This document shows, piece by piece, positions 20,001 to 29,227 of a stretch of 64,000 nucleotides of DNA (the first letter of the stretch is position 1; each line of letters opens with the position of its first letter). A model generated the notes under the pieces. The model saw nothing but the letters and a program-made list of their open reading frames with translations, was not told where the DNA came from and did no database searches. Position numbers and translations under genes: made by a program. Location: assembly GCA_902775895.1 (NCBI GenBank), contig CACYNO010000001.1, positions 248,001 through 312,000 of the forward strand, in the 5' to 3' direction. The stretch comes from an uncultured Lachnospiraceae bacterium (GTDB taxonomy: Bacteria; Bacillota; Clostridia; Lachnospirales; Lachnospiraceae).

Positions 20001-21242
20001 TACCGCAGGGTCAAAGAAGGCTGCTGCATGGTAATGGGCAACCGTCTCAACCTCGCCTTCATCAAGACAAAGGGCAGCCTTGATGAGGGCTTCTCCGTAA
20101 CCCGTGGAACATCCGTAAACGATCTTTGCGCTTTCAGGAAGGAGAGAGTATAGCTCCTTTATGGCTCTTATGGTCGTATCAAGGGGTGAGCCGTTATTGT
20201 TATCATAAAATGAATAAAGGAGTCTGCCGTCTTCACCTACCAGAGCAACCTTTGTGGTGGTGGAGCCGGCATCAACACCTAAAAAACAATTTCCTGAATA
20301 AGAGGAAAGTTCGCCCTTTGCCACAGTGGCTTTTGCGTGCCGTTTACTGAACTCGTCATAGTCTTCCTGTGAGGCAAACAAAGGCTCAAGACGCTCGATC
20401 TCAAAATCCAGAGCGATCTTTTCGTGAAGGAGCGTGAGGATGTCATTTATTTTTACCGGGCCCTTTTTCTCATCATCATTTAAAGCGGCACCTATGGCTG
20501 CAAAAAGATGGGAATTGTCGGGAGCTATCACCTCTTCATCGGAAAGATCCAGGGTTCTTATAAATGCGTTTTTTAATTCCGGAAGGAAATGAAGGGGGCC
20601 GCCCAGAAAAGCAACATGTCCCCGTATGGGCTTTCCGCAGGCAAGGCCGGATATTGTCTGGTTAACTACAGCCTGGAAAATGGAGGCTGCCAGGTCGGGC
20701 TTAGTAGCGCCTTCATTGATAAGGGGCTGGATATCAGTTTTTGCAAAAACTCCGCATCTTGCGGCAATTGGGTAAATAGATTTGTAATCCTTTGCATATT
20801 CATTAAGACCTGCGGCGTCAGTCTGCAAGAGAGATGCCATCTGGTCAATAAAAGAACCGGTACCGCCGGCACATATACCGTTCATTCTCTGGTCAGCACC
20901 GCCTGCAAAGTAGATTATCTTTGCATCCTCACCGCCAAGCTCTATGGCCACATCACAATCAGGCGCAAAGTGCTTGAGAGATGTGGCGACAGCCACAACC
21001 TCCTGAACAAAAGGGATATTCATGCTTTTGGAGAGAGCAAGTCCTCCTGAGCCCGTCATAAAAAGACAGGCCTCATATTCTCCCAGTTCATTCACGGATT
21101 TTTTGATAAGGTCTGCGAGAGTCTCCTGTATATTTGCAAAATGTCTCTCGTATTCGGAGAATATGCACTCTTTATTTTCATCTAACACGGCTATCTTAAC
21201 CGTAGTTGAACCGATGTCGATACCTACTGAATATGTATTCAT
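17001..21242 (-). CDS. 2-hydroxyacyl-CoA dehydratase activase-related ATPase (BadF/HgdC-type, long form)
   Basis: A 1413-residue protein. Two ASKHA ATPase domains (about 1-290 and 320-590) each start with the phosphate loop DIGSTTVK or DAGSTTTK and carry cluster-type Cys in [21 protein letters not shown] and RCTVF. A DUF2229-like domain follows (about 640-870). The C-terminal part resembles HgdB-like dehydratase components, with CPQMSP and NNDACYP motifs. Small activases such as HgdC use ATP to drive one electron into the dehydratase. This long multidomain form is common in Clostridia, but its substrate is not established. No separate dehydratase subunits are next to it. It has a clear consensus promoter and is monocistronic between a palindrome and rpmE. 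Confidence 0.9.
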   Translation of the reverse strand: MNTYSVGIDIGSTTVKIAVLDENKECIFSEYERHFANIQETLADLIKKSVNELGEYEACLFMTGSGGLALSKSMNIPFVQEVVAVATSLKHFAPDCDVAIELGGEDAKIIYFAGGADQRMNGICAGGTGSFIDQMASLLQTDAAGLNEYAKDYKSIYPIAARCGVFAKTDIQPLINEGATKPDLAASIFQAVVNQTISGLACGKPIRGHVAFLGGPLHFLPELKNAFIRTLDLSDEEVIAPDNSHLFAAIGAALNDDEKKGPVKINDILTLLHEKIALDFEIERLEPLFASQEDYDEFSKRHAKATVAKGELSSYSGNCFLGVDAGSTTTKVALVGEDGRLLYSFYDNNNGSPLDTTIRAIKELYSLLPESAKIVYGCSTGYGEALIKAALCLDEGEVETVAHYHAAAFFDPAVDCIIDIGGQDMKCIRIKENTVDSVMLNEACSSGCGSFIETFAKSLNYSVQDFAKEALFAKHPVDLGTRCTVFMNSNVKQAQKEGASVADISSGLAYSVIKNAIYKVIKITDPKKLGSHIVVQGGTFYNDAVLRSFENIIGENVVRPDIAGIMGAFGAALIAKERYSPDKKTSMLSINEINHFTYDTAQARCGLCLNNCHLTINKFYDGRRFISGNRCERGLGHEAVKDKLPNIFEYKLKRIFDYEPLSEEEAERGTIGIPRVLNMYENFPFWAVFFKKLKYRVVLSPPSSRKIYELGIESIPSESECYPAKLVHGHIEWLIDQGIKDIFYPCVPYEHKEQENSNNHFNCPIVTSYAENIKNNLENLKLHDINLIAPYLSFEKSEILEKRLEDVFSDIPKSEVIEAVEFAWKEMLQVREDIQKKGEEVVKYLDETGQHGIVLAGRPYHDDPEINHGIPELINSFGVAVLTEDSVAHLGTVERPLIVLDQWMYHSRLYAAASFVKTKNNLDLIQLNSFGCGLDAVTSDGVNDILSNAGKIYTLLKIDEVNNLGAARIRIRSLLAAIRERKEAGFISHDKGIKNRRMEFISEMRKNYTVLCPQMSPMHFNMIEPAMRSCGYDFVVLDNDNKTAVNTGLKYVNNDACYPSMMVVGQIMSALESGKYDLHKTAVMITQTGGGCRASNYIGFIRRALANAGYGYIPVISISAQLFERNSGMKYSWQMGFKVLYAICYGDLFMNMVYRMRPYEKVPGSVNAMHKKWEDICIKQLTQKKVHLKDFKRNIRQMVKEFDAIPITDEVKPRVGVVGEILVKYLPSANLEIVDLLEREGAEAVVPGLLGFLYYITENAIFKRDNLGASKVFAFFNVIAKKIVDFFNKTAVKALEESKHFEPPVPIEKIAEYAAPFVSQGNQTGEGWLLTGEMVELIKNGAENIVCCQPFGCLPNHIVGKGVIKELKNQYPDSNIVAIDFDPGASEVNQVNRIKLMLTTAKNKIKERQQVTK

Positions 21243-21291
21243 ATAATTACCGGATTTACCCCTTCATTCATCAATTTTTGTATAAGTTTAC

Positions 21292-21320
21292 ATTATAATG
21301 ACCCTGATAATTCATTTCAA
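21292..21320 (-). promoter_or_regulatory. promoter of the long activase gene
   Basis: On the minus strand, TTGAAA (21315-21320) and TATAAT (21292-21297) are separated by exactly 17 bases. Start of transcription is near 21285, about 43 bases before the ATG. Confidence 0.75.
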
Positions 21321-21409
21321 GCATATAAGTGACGAAAGTTGTTTTTTGTGTAGCATGTATTCATAACGGTGGGAATAACACTGACATGCCGGTTAAAGTA
21401 AAAAAGTCC

Positions 21410-21441
21410 TTGCAATAAATAATGTGCTGTGTTAGTATACA
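21410..21441 (+). promoter_or_regulatory. probable promoter of rpmE
   Basis: TTGCAA at 21410-21415 is followed by TTAGTATACA around 21432-21441; depending on the -10 chosen the spacer is 16 or 20 bases. Weaker than the neighbouring promoters. Confidence 0.4.
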
Positions 21442-21477
21442 AAAGATTGATTAATCTGGGCGAAAGAGGTGAAATAA

Positions 21478-21684
21478 ATGAGAGAAAGTATCCATCCTGA
21501 GTACCATCAGGCAAAGGTTGTATGCAACTGCGGAAATGAGTTCGTAACCGGTTCTACAAAACCTGAGATTCATGTGGAGATTTGCTCAAAGTGCCATCCC
21601 TTCTACACGGGAACACAGAAAGCTTCTGCGGCACGCGGACGTATTGATAAGTTCAACAAGAAATACGGAGTTGAGAGCAAGTAA
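21478..21684 (+). CDS. rpmE: 50S ribosomal protein L31, zinc-binding type
   Basis: A 68-residue L31 of the C+ (zinc ribbon) type: Cys residues in VCNCGNEF and ICSKCHPF form the four-ligand site, followed by the FYTG motif and a basic tail. It sits at the large subunit central protuberance. GAAAGAGGTG is upstream of the ATG. A strong terminator lies immediately after it, inside the short space before prmC. Confidence 0.97.
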   Translation: MRESIHPEYHQAKVVCNCGNEFVTGSTKPEIHVEICSKCHPFYTGTQKASAARGRIDKFNKKYGVESK

Positions 21685-21690
21685 TTGTTT

Positions 21691-21715
21691 GCCGGGGAAG
21701 TTCCCCGGTTTTTTT
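21691..21715 (+). terminator. rpmE terminator
   Basis: GCCGGGGAA pairs with TTCCCCGG across one base, followed by seven T. It ends only five bases before the chosen prmC start. Confidence 0.85.
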
Positions 21716-21720
21716 GTTAT

Positions 21721-22590
21721 ATGGAAAGTAAAGACGATTTAAGCGTACGAGAAGTACTCATATACATGAAAGAGAAGCTGGAGAGAGCCGGAGTTGAAGA
21801 TAGCGGCGAGGATGCATATCAGCTTCTGTGTCTTGTGCGGAATTTTTCGAAGAGTGATCTGATACTTAAAGGTGATGAGATGCTTACTGAAGAAGAAAGG
21901 GTGAAGCTCTTTGCCTTGCTCCAAGACAGGTTGAGGCGCATCCCCCTTCAGCACATCACAGGGAAAGCGTACTTTTACGGACGTGAATTCAAGGTAAACG
22001 GCAATGTGCTGATCCCCAGGCAGGACACCGAGATACTTGTGGAAGAGGTCATTAAGCATCTTAAAGGAGAAGAGCATGTTCTTGATATGTGTACGGGATC
22101 GGGTTGTATACTTATCGCGTGCGATATAGGAGAAAAAGGAAAGAATAAGAACTTTTCCTCAGGTGTAGGTTCGGATATTTCAGATAAAGCTCTTGCCCTT
22201 GCAAGGGAAAATGCAAAAAATCTGGGAGCGGATAATCTGAAATTTGTAAAGGGAGATTTATTTGAAAATATTGAGGGAACTTTTGATATAATAGTTTCCA
22301 ACCCGCCCTATATAGAAAGAGGTCGTATTGGTGAACTTGAGCCGGAGGTGAGGGACTTTGATCCCTTGAACGCACTGGACGGGGGAGAAGACGGACTGGA
22401 TTTTTACAGGCGGATCATAAAGCGAGTCCCTGCGTTTTTGAAAAAAGGCGGGATGCTCTTTTTTGAGATAGGCTATGATCAGGCAAAGGCTGTTACGGGA
22501 CTTTTGCTCGATGAGGGATTTTCAGAAATAGAAGTGATTAAAGATTACGGCGGTAATGACAGGGTTGTAAAAGCCGTATTACATAAATAA
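21721..22590 (+). CDS. prmC: release factor N5-glutamine methyltransferase PrmC (HemK)
   Basis: A 289-residue SAM methyltransferase. The helical N-terminal domain is followed by HITGKAYFYGREF, the SAM loop VLDMCTGSGCI and the catalytic NPPY motif. It methylates the GGQ glutamine of release factors, and its target gene prfA follows directly. The start is taken at ATG 21721, which matches the family N-terminus (SVREVLIYMKEKL). No ribosome binding site lies between the rpmE terminator and this ATG. A TTG at 21685 is in frame but would place the terminator hairpin inside the gene. Confidence 0.93.
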   Translation: MESKDDLSVREVLIYMKEKLERAGVEDSGEDAYQLLCLVRNFSKSDLILKGDEMLTEEERVKLFALLQDRLRRIPLQHITGKAYFYGREFKVNGNVLIPRQDTEILVEEVIKHLKGEEHVLDMCTGSGCILIACDIGEKGKNKNFSSGVGSDISDKALALARENAKNLGADNLKFVKGDLFENIEGTFDIIVSNPPYIERGRIGELEPEVRDFDPLNALDGGEDGLDFYRRIIKRVPAFLKKGGMLFFEIGYDQAKAVTGLLLDEGFSEIEVIKDYGGNDRVVKAVLHK

Positions 22591-22602
22591 CAGGAGAAAA
22601 AA

Positions 22603-23676
22603 GTGGATATATTTTCCAGACTTTCCGATGCGGAAGCAAGGTACAACGATATTAATGCACAGCTTTCATCAGGTGAGACTGTAGGCTCCGAGGGGATATC
22701 AAAGCTTTTAAAGGAACAGGGGGAGCTTGAGCCGATAGTCAGTGCGTATAACGAGTATAAGGCTTACAAGTCATCGGAAAAGGATGCAAAAGAGATAATT
22801 GAAAACGAAAAGGATAAAGAGATAGTCGAGCTTGCAAAAGAAGAGTTTGCCGAGGCAAAGAAGGAGAGCGAGAGGCTTGAGCAGGAGTTGAAAGTCCTTC
22901 TTTTACCAAAGGATCCTCTTGATGATAAGAATATCATCCTTGAGATAAGAGCAGGGGCCGGCGGAGAGGAAGCGGCACTTTTTGCTTCCAATCTTTTCAG
23001 GATGTACAGCAGGTTTGCCGAAAGGCACGGCTGGAGTACGGAGCTTTTATCCGTGGATGAGACAGGACTTGGCGGTATAAAGGAAGTGGAGTTCATGATA
23101 AAGGGAAAGGGTGCCTTTTCAATTCTTAAGCACGAAAGCGGAGTCCACAGGGTCCAGAGAGTACCGGAAACGGAATCGGGAGGAAGGATACATACATCAA
23201 CGGCTACTGTAGCGGTTATGCCCGAGGCTGAAGAAGTTGACGTAAACATCGACGAAAAGGATTACAGGATAGATGTGATGCGTGCTTCCGGAAACGGCGG
23301 CCAGTGTGTAAATACCACGGATTCCGCTGTAAGACTTACACATTATCCCACAGGTATTGTAATATATTCCCAGACCGAAAAATCCCAGATCCAAAACAAG
23401 GCAAAAGCATTTGCCCTGCTTCGTGCCAAGCTTTATGATCTGGAGATCCAAAAACAACACGCAGAGCTTGCGGGGAACAGAAAAAGCCAGGTAGGGACTG
23501 GGGACCGCTCGGAAAAGATAAGGACCTACAATTTCCCTCAGGGACGTGTGACTGATCACAGATTAAAACTTACCCTTTATAAGATAGATGCGGTGATGGA
23601 CGGAGAGATAGATGAGATAACGGATGCGCTGATCGCTGCAGACAGAGCGGCAGCCCTTGCCGGTGACACAGACTGA
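22603..23676 (+). CDS. prfA: peptide chain release factor 1
   Basis: A 357-residue class I release factor with a GTG start preceded by AGGAG. It carries the GGQ loop in [16 protein letters not shown] and the RF1-type recognition segment ([14 protein letters not shown] comes just before the loop). It reads UAA and UAG stop codons. Directly downstream of prmC, the enzyme that modifies its GGQ glutamine, and upstream of hom in a tight operon. Confidence 0.97.
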   Translation: MDIFSRLSDAEARYNDINAQLSSGETVGSEGISKLLKEQGELEPIVSAYNEYKAYKSSEKDAKEIIENEKDKEIVELAKEEFAEAKKESERLEQELKVLLLPKDPLDDKNIILEIRAGAGGEEAALFASNLFRMYSRFAERHGWSTELLSVDETGLGGIKEVEFMIKGKGAFSILKHESGVHRVQRVPETESGGRIHTSTATVAVMPEAEEVDVNIDEKDYRIDVMRASGNGGQCVNTTDSAVRLTHYPTGIVIYSQTEKSQIQNKAKAFALLRAKLYDLEIQKQHAELAGNRKSQVGTGDRSEKIRTYNFPQGRVTDHRLKLTLYKIDAVMDGEIDEITDALIAADRAAALAGDTD

Positions 23677-23693
23677 TAGGAGAACAAAAGAAA

Positions 23694-24986
23694 ATGCCTG
23701 AGAAGAAAAATGATGTTATAAATGCAGCTCTTTTAGGAGCGGGAACAGTAGGCGGCGGACTCTACCGTCTTGTTAAAAAGATGAAAAAAGAGATCCCCAA
23801 CCGTATAGGCTGTGAACTGAACATAAAAAAGGTGATGGTCCGCGATGCGTCCAAACCCAGAAAAGGTATTGATGAAAAGATACTTACGGACAACTGGGAT
23901 GAGATATTAAACGATAAGGATATTCAGATAGTTATCGAGCTTATGGGTGGCACCGGACTTGCCAAATCCCATATCATTGATGCTCTTAAAGCCGGCAAGC
24001 ATGTGGTGACAGCTAATAAAGATCTTCTTGCACAGCACGGTGAGGAGATATTTGCGGCTGCAAGGGAAAATAACTGCGATATACAGTTTGAGGCGGCAGT
24101 GGCAGGGGCGATCCCGATCATCAGACCTCTCATGCAGAATATGGCCGGAGATAATATCACGGAGATCATGGGTATAGTGAACGGAACCACGAATTATATA
24201 CTCACCATGATGACCGAAGAAAAGATGAGCTATGTGGAGGCATTAGCTAAAGCCCAAGAAAAGGGATATGCGGAAAGTGACCCGTCTTCTGATGTGGAGG
24301 GTCTTGATGCTGCGCGTAAGATAGCCATTATGGCACAGCTTATTTACCATACGAACGTTACATTTGATGATGTATATAAAGAAGGAATAACAGCCATTAT
24401 GCCGGACGACATCCGTTATTCAGGAGAGTTGGGTTATGTTATCAAGCTTGTTGGTATCACGAAGCTTACGGACGGCAAAGTGGAAGCAAGGGTACATCCT
24501 ATCATGCTTAAAAAAGACCACCCCCTTGCGTCTGTGCGTAAATCATTTAATGCTATTTTCGTAAAGGGAGAAGCAATGGACGAGGCGATGTTTATGGGGC
24601 GCGGTGCCGGATCCATGCCTACAGCAAGTGCGGTTCTGGGAGATGTTCTTGATGTTATGAGGAATATCCGCATGGGATGCTGCGGCAGGGTACAGGTGGA
24701 AAATTATTGTGATATTCCCGTTAAGCCCATTGACGAGACTAAGAACAACTACTTTATACGTATGAAGGTGGAAGACAGACCGGGTGTACTTGCGGAGATA
24801 GCAAATGTGCTGGGAGACAATAAAGTAGGTATTGCTAACGTTTCGCAGAAAGACACAAGGGACGGTATAGCTGATCTTTTATTTATAATCGAAGAGGTTA
24901 AGGAGTCCCATATGGTTGAGGCTTGTTGCGCCATGCGCGGTCTTGACTGTGTTTATTCCATTGCAAATGTAATAAGAGTTTACTGA
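23694..24986 (+). CDS. hom: homoserine dehydrogenase
   Basis: A 430-residue enzyme of normal length. The N-terminal Rossmann fold has LGAGTVGGGLY, then TANK and the catalytic domain signature with GIVNGTTNYIL and AESDPSSDVEGLDAARK. A C-terminal ACT domain (about 350-430, starting FIRMKVEDRPGVLA) indicates feedback control by an amino acid, usually threonine. It reduces aspartate semialdehyde to homoserine. No thrB, thrC or aspartokinase is adjacent; the neighbours are translation and aminotransferase genes. Confidence 0.96.
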   Translation: MPEKKNDVINAALLGAGTVGGGLYRLVKKMKKEIPNRIGCELNIKKVMVRDASKPRKGIDEKILTDNWDEILNDKDIQIVIELMGGTGLAKSHIIDALKAGKHVVTANKDLLAQHGEEIFAAARENNCDIQFEAAVAGAIPIIRPLMQNMAGDNITEIMGIVNGTTNYILTMMTEEKMSYVEALAKAQEKGYAESDPSSDVEGLDAARKIAIMAQLIYHTNVTFDDVYKEGITAIMPDDIRYSGELGYVIKLVGITKLTDGKVEARVHPIMLKKDHPLASVRKSFNAIFVKGEAMDEAMFMGRGAGSMPTASAVLGDVLDVMRNIRMGCCGRVQVENYCDIPVKPIDETKNNYFIRMKVEDRPGVLAEIANVLGDNKVGIANVSQKDTRDGIADLLFIIEEVKESHMVEACCAMRGLDCVYSIANVIRVY

Positions 24987-25000
24987 TCACGGAGACACGT

Positions 25001-25600
25001 ATGTCAAGAAAATTTTATGCCGTAAAAAAAGGAAAAGAGACCGGGATATTTGAAGACTGGGATTATTGCAAGTCTTTGGTTCAGGGCTTTTCCGGTGCGG
25101 TCTATAAAGGCTTTGAAACATTGGAAGAGGCAAAAAATTATCTGTCCGGCGGCGCCGGGGAGGAATACGGATCCGGTGCACTGCCGGAAAATTACGCTTT
25201 TGTGGACGGTTCTTTTAATGTGAAAACTAACGTTTACGGTTACGGAGGATTTCTGATCCATGACGGGAAAAAAGAGATCATTAAAGGTAGTGGTGATGAT
25301 CCGGAGCTTGCCGGTATGCGGAATGTGGCAGGAGAGATACAGGGGTGTGCGGAAGCCGTAAAAAAAGCCATTGAACTGGGGCTAAAGGAGCTTACCGTTT
25401 TTTATGATTATTCGGGAATAGAATGCTGGGCCATGGGCTCGTGGAAAGCAAATAAAAAAGGCACCAAAGAATATAAAGATTTTTTTGATTTGATTAAAAA
25501 TGATATTGAAGTGAAGTTTGTAAAAGTTAAGGGGCATTCCGGGATCCCCGGAAATGAGGAAGCGGACAGACTTGCAAAAGAAGCGGCAGGGATAAGCTAA
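25001..25600 (+). CDS. ribonuclease H with N-terminal viroplasmin-type domain
   Basis: A 199-residue type I RNase H. The first 45 residues (KFYAVKKGKETGIF to LEEAKNYL) form the hybrid-binding viroplasmin/RNase H1 N-terminal domain. The catalytic domain shows Asp in AFVDGSF, Glu in VAGEIQG, Asp in FYDYSGIECWA and the HSG...EEADRLAK end motif. It would cut RNA in RNA-DNA hybrids. A separate RNase HII (rnhB) lies near base 62,500, so the cell has both types. It is in the hom-hisC operon with short gaps. Confidence 0.93.
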   Translation: MSRKFYAVKKGKETGIFEDWDYCKSLVQGFSGAVYKGFETLEEAKNYLSGGAGEEYGSGALPENYAFVDGSFNVKTNVYGYGGFLIHDGKKEIIKGSGDDPELAGMRNVAGEIQGCAEAVKKAIELGLKELTVFYDYSGIECWAMGSWKANKKGTKEYKDFFDLIKNDIEVKFVKVKGHSGIPGNEEADRLAKEAAGIS

Positions 25601-25613
25601 AAAGGAGGCAGTT

Positions 25614-26807
25614 ATGATCTCAGAGGCAATGAAGGAACAGGTGAGCAAAAGCTCCGTGATAAGGCAGATGTTTGAAGAGGGAAACAGGCTTGCACAGTTG
25701 TACGGTGCAGAGAATGTGTTTGATTTCAGCCTGGGAAACCCCAATGTGGCTGCGCCTGACAGCATAAACGAATCCATTATAGATATCGTAAAAAAAACAG
25801 AGCCTACAAAACTTCACGGGTATATGAACAATTCCGGATTTCCGGAAGTTCGTACAAAGATTGCAGATTCCATCAACAAAAGGTTTGGGACTGACTATGA
25901 CGAGACCAGTATCTGCATGTGTGTGGGCGCTGCAGGTGGTATGAACGCGATTTTAAAAGCCATACTCAACCCCGGTGAGGAAGTTGTTGTTATGGCTCCG
26001 TTTTTCGGAGAGTATAAGGGTTATGTGTCTAATTACGGCGGAAATCTTGTGGTGGTTCCTCCTAACCCGCCGGGATTCAGACCGGATGTGGATCAGTTTT
26101 CCGGATATATTACCGAAAAGACCAAAGCGGTTATCATTAACACTCCTAACAACCCCACGGGAGTTATTTACTCTGAAGAAGATATCAGGAATATCGTAAA
26201 GGTTCTGGAGGAAAAGAAGAAGGAATACGGTACGGACATTGCCATTATATCTGATGAGCCTTATAGGGAACTCGCTTACGAAGGAGTGGAGGTACCTTAT
26301 ATACCGAATTATTACGATGACACCTTTGTTTGTTATTCATTTTCAAAATCTCTTTCTCTTCCGGGAGAGAGAATAGGATATATCGTTGTTCCGAATAAGA
26401 TGAAAAGTTACGGGGATGTGATGACTGCTTTATCAGTAGCCACAAGGATATTAGGTTATGTAAACGCACCCTCCCTTATGCAGCTTGTGGCAGGAGAAAA
26501 CACAGATGCAGAGGTAAACCTTGAAGCCTACGATAAGAACAGAAAAGCTCTTTATGAAGGACTTACCGGTCTGGGATTTGAGTGCGTATATCCTGAAGGT
26601 GCATTTTATCTTTTTGTAAAGTCTCCCATAGAAGATGAAAAGGATTTTTGCGAGATAGCAAAAAGAGAAAATATCCTGCTTGTGCCGGGAAGCGCCTTCG
26701 GATGCCCCGGCTATGTGAGGATTGCCTACTGCGTATCTTACGATACGATTATCAATTCAATGGACGGATTCGGGAAGATAGCAAAAAGCTTAGGGATCTC
26801 AGACTGA
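25614..26807 (+). CDS. PLP-dependent aminotransferase, class I/II
   Basis: A 397-residue fold type I aminotransferase. DFSLGNPN near the N-terminus, NTPNNPTGVIY, ISDEPYRE and the PLP-lysine motif SFSKSLSLPGERIGY are all intact. It belongs to the aspartate-aminotransferase-like group (AspC/AlaA/PatA relatives). The exact amino acid pair cannot be fixed. A strong AAAGGAGG site precedes the ATG, and hisC follows 19 bases later. Confidence 0.9.
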   Translation: MISEAMKEQVSKSSVIRQMFEEGNRLAQLYGAENVFDFSLGNPNVAAPDSINESIIDIVKKTEPTKLHGYMNNSGFPEVRTKIADSINKRFGTDYDETSICMCVGAAGGMNAILKAILNPGEEVVVMAPFFGEYKGYVSNYGGNLVVVPPNPPGFRPDVDQFSGYITEKTKAVIINTPNNPTGVIYSEEDIRNIVKVLEEKKKEYGTDIAIISDEPYRELAYEGVEVPYIPNYYDDTFVCYSFSKSLSLPGERIGYIVVPNKMKSYGDVMTALSVATRILGYVNAPSLMQLVAGENTDAEVNLEAYDKNRKALYEGLTGLGFECVYPEGAFYLFVKSPIEDEKDFCEIAKRENILLVPGSAFGCPGYVRIAYCVSYDTIINSMDGFGKIAKSLGISD

Positions 26808-26826
26808 TCAAAGAAAGGAAAAAGCT

Positions 26827-27909
26827 ATGGGAATGTGGATGAAAAATGTCAGAAAAGTTGAACCTTATGTGCCCGGTGAACAGCCGCTTGAAAAGGATAT
26901 TATCAAGTTAAATACCAACGAGAATCCTTATCCGCCATCTCCGGAGGTTATGAAAGCAGCAGAAGATATTGCGGTAAACGGAGCTGACGCACTGCGCAAA
27001 TACCCTGACCCCAATATCTCAAAACTGTTGCAGACACTTTCTGCATATCACGGAGTGTGGCCTGAAAATGTATTTGCGGGAGTGGGCTCCGACGATGTGT
27101 TATCCGTAGCCTTTCAGACTTTTTTCAATTCAGACAAGCCCCTGCTTTTTCCTGATGTGACATATTCTTTTTATCCCGTGTGGGCCGAGCTTTACGGAAT
27201 ATCCTATAAAAAGATAGCGGTTAAAGAAGATTTTAAGATAGATATTAACGATTATTTTATACCGAACGGCGGTATAGTTATCGCCAATCCGAATGCGCCG
27301 ACGGGCATCTCTCTTTCATTAAAGGAAATAGAAGCGCTGGTTTCCGGCAATGAGAACAGCGTTGTGATCATTGATGAGGCCTATGTTGATTTCGGAGGAG
27401 AAAGTGCACTTTCACTGATCGATAAATATGACAATCTCCTGGTGGTAAGGACCTTTTCAAAGTCCAGATCCCTTGCGGGACTCAGGGTCGGCTATGCAAT
27501 GGGAAGCAAAGCGCTTATAAAGGCTATGAATGATGTGAAATTTTCCATTAATTCCTACACCCTTAACGCGCCTGCCATCAGTATGGGGATCGCATCGGTG
27601 AAAGACGATGCATATTTCAGGGATAACATCTCAAAGATAAAAGAGACGAGAGAGCGTACCGTGGAGGGCCTTGAATTTGCCGGTTTTAATGTGCTGCCAT
27701 CTGATGCGAATTTTGTTTTTGCAACACATAACAGACACAAGGCAAAGGATATCTTTGAGGAATTAAAAAAGAAAAAGATATATGTACGTCATTTCGCTCA
27801 GGAGAGGATTGATAATTATCTCAGGATATCCATCGGTACCGATGAAGAGATGAATGAATTTTTGAGACAGACAAGAAATGTAACTGAAGAGCTTTCAATG
27901 AGATTTTAA
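26827..27909 (+). CDS. hisC: histidinol-phosphate aminotransferase
   Basis: A 360-residue aminotransferase. LNTNENPYPPSP at the N-terminus, ANPNAPTG, IDEAYVDF and the PLP lysine in RTFSKSRSLAGLRVGYA match HisC. It converts imidazole acetol phosphate to histidinol phosphate. It is separated from hisF by 12 kb, and some HisC enzymes also serve phenylalanine and tyrosine synthesis. Co-directional with the aminotransferase before it and queH after it. Confidence 0.9.
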   Translation: MGMWMKNVRKVEPYVPGEQPLEKDIIKLNTNENPYPPSPEVMKAAEDIAVNGADALRKYPDPNISKLLQTLSAYHGVWPENVFAGVGSDDVLSVAFQTFFNSDKPLLFPDVTYSFYPVWAELYGISYKKIAVKEDFKIDINDYFIPNGGIVIANPNAPTGISLSLKEIEALVSGNENSVVIIDEAYVDFGGESALSLIDKYDNLLVVRTFSKSRSLAGLRVGYAMGSKALIKAMNDVKFSINSYTLNAPAISMGIASVKDDAYFRDNISKIKETRERTVEGLEFAGFNVLPSDANFVFATHNRHKAKDIFEELKKKKIYVRHFAQERIDNYLRISIGTDEEMNEFLRQTRNVTEELSMRF

Positions 27910-27927
27910 TTTACGGAGAATGGGATC

Positions 27928-28611
27928 ATGGGAGTGTTGGAAGAATCATTAAAACTGTGCCCTGATGCTTATATAGGGAGAAATTACCAGAAAGAACTGG
28001 AGAGAATTCTTGAGGAAGTCACAAAAAAAGGCAGCAGTGAAGTAAAAGACAGGGTGCCGTCACTTTTGCTCCACAGTTGTTGCGCGCCATGTTCCAGCTA
28101 TGTGATTTCATATCTGTCCGATTTTTTTAAGATAACGGTTTTTTACTTCAATCCGAATATTTCTGATATTGAGGAATATAACAGGCGGGTAGAGGAACAA
28201 AAAAGATTTATAAAAGAATATAAAACAAAAAATAAAGTGGATTTTATCGAAGGCAGATATGATCCGGAAGAATTCTTTGAAATCGTCAAAGGCCTTGAAA
28301 AAGAGCCGGAAGGTGGGCAGAGATGCGCGAAGTGCTTCAGGATGAGGCTTGAGGAAAGCGCAAAGCTTGCATCAGAGATCGGAGCGGATTACTATACTAC
28401 GACCCTCACCATAAGTCCCATGAAATCAGCCCCCCTCATCAATTCCATAGGGGATGTCATCGGCAAGGCCTACGGGGTAAAATATCTTTTTTCCGACTTC
28501 AAGAAAAATGACGGCTATAAAAGATCAGTAGAATTATCAGGGCAATACAACCTTTACAGACAGAACTACTGCGGTTGTGAGTTTTCAAAAAGAGAGTCCG
28601 GTGAATCGTGA
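27928..28611 (+). CDS. queH: epoxyqueuosine reductase QueH
   Basis: A 227-residue protein. LLHSCCAPCSSYV gives the adjacent Cys pair and CxxC, FYFNPNI follows, and GGQRCAKCFRMRLEE carries the second Cys pair; together these are the DUF208/QueH signature. QueH performs the last step of queuosine synthesis in tRNA, replacing QueG. A short N-terminal extension precedes the conserved core. GGAG sits before the ATG. Last gene of the prmC-queH run; a promoter for the next transcript overlaps its end. Confidence 0.92.
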   Translation: MGVLEESLKLCPDAYIGRNYQKELERILEEVTKKGSSEVKDRVPSLLLHSCCAPCSSYVISYLSDFFKITVFYFNPNISDIEEYNRRVEEQKRFIKEYKTKNKVDFIEGRYDPEEFFEIVKGLEKEPEGGQRCAKCFRMRLEESAKLASEIGADYYTTTLTISPMKSAPLINSIGDVIGKAYGVKYLFSDFKKNDGYKRSVELSGQYNLYRQNYCGCEFSKRESGES

Positions 28612-28636
28612 CAGTTATCAGGGGGTGTGATATAAT
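28608..28636 (+). promoter_or_regulatory. promoter of the 28,686 gene
   Basis: GTGACA (28608-28613), a 17-base spacer and TATAAT (28631-28636) with TGA before it (extended -10). Overlaps the stop codon of queH. Confidence 0.7.
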
Positions 28637-28685
28637 TTCCACAAACCATTACAGATATATTTATCACGTTGAGAGGTGAGGAAAC

Positions 28686-29216
28686 ATGTCAAAAGGATTA
28701 TTAAAACTTGCTATTGGGGTGGCTGCAGCAGGAGTTGCGGTCAAGATCGGAAGGGATAAATATAAAAGCAAAAAAAGACAATACGAAGAAGAGGAGCTGG
28801 AAAGCGCAGGTGATCTTATAAAGAAGTACACGGCTTTCTTTGACCGTAAGCTTGTAGAGATACCGGCGGGACCTTTCGAGGGTTGCGAGCTTAAGGCATT
28901 CAGTTCCAAACTCATACTGGATCTGAGCAGAGCTGAGATCGTAAAAGATGTTTACATCAGTTTCAGTGCAAAAGGAAGTACCATTTCTATTGTAACTGCA
29001 AAAGGAGTAAGCGTAGTTACCGATATATCAGAGAGCCTTTCCAAGGTTAAGAATCATTCTGAAAAGAAAGAAAAGGATAAGCCTGTGATCTACCTGATCG
29101 GCAATGCCATTGGCAGCACCATCGAGGTGATCCCCGAAAACGTGTATCTTGATGATGACGAGGCGGAAGAGGATATGGATATGAAAGAGTTCATGGAAAA
29201 TGCTTCTGAGGCTTAA
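28686..29216 (+). CDS. conserved-looking hypothetical protein with N-terminal membrane helix
   Basis: A 176-residue protein not recognised. A hydrophobic, Ala/Gly-rich helix (residues 4-22) is followed by a very basic then acidic charged stretch (KYKSKKRQYEEEE). The middle (about 60-110) has alternating beta-type segments (GCELKAFSSKLILDLSRA and then ISIVTAKGVSVVTD) that faintly recall the C-terminal repeats of LiaF/YvqF-like proteins; I would not rely on this. The tail is strongly acidic. It has its own consensus promoter and a GAGGTGAGG ribosome site, so it is clearly expressed. It would sit at the membrane with a cytoplasmic domain. Confidence 0.75.
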   Translation: MSKGLLKLAIGVAAAGVAVKIGRDKYKSKKRQYEEEELESAGDLIKKYTAFFDRKLVEIPAGPFEGCELKAFSSKLILDLSRAEIVKDVYISFSAKGSTISIVTAKGVSVVTDISESLSKVKNHSEKKEKDKPVIYLIGNAIGSTIEVIPENVYLDDDEAEEDMDMKEFMENASEA

Positions 29217-29227
29217 GGTGATCAGGT

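Noticed and set aside
21685..21720. TTG 21685 as the prmC start
   Set aside because: It would run through the rpmE terminator and add 12 residues not typical of PrmC; ATG 21721 gives the normal N-terminus.
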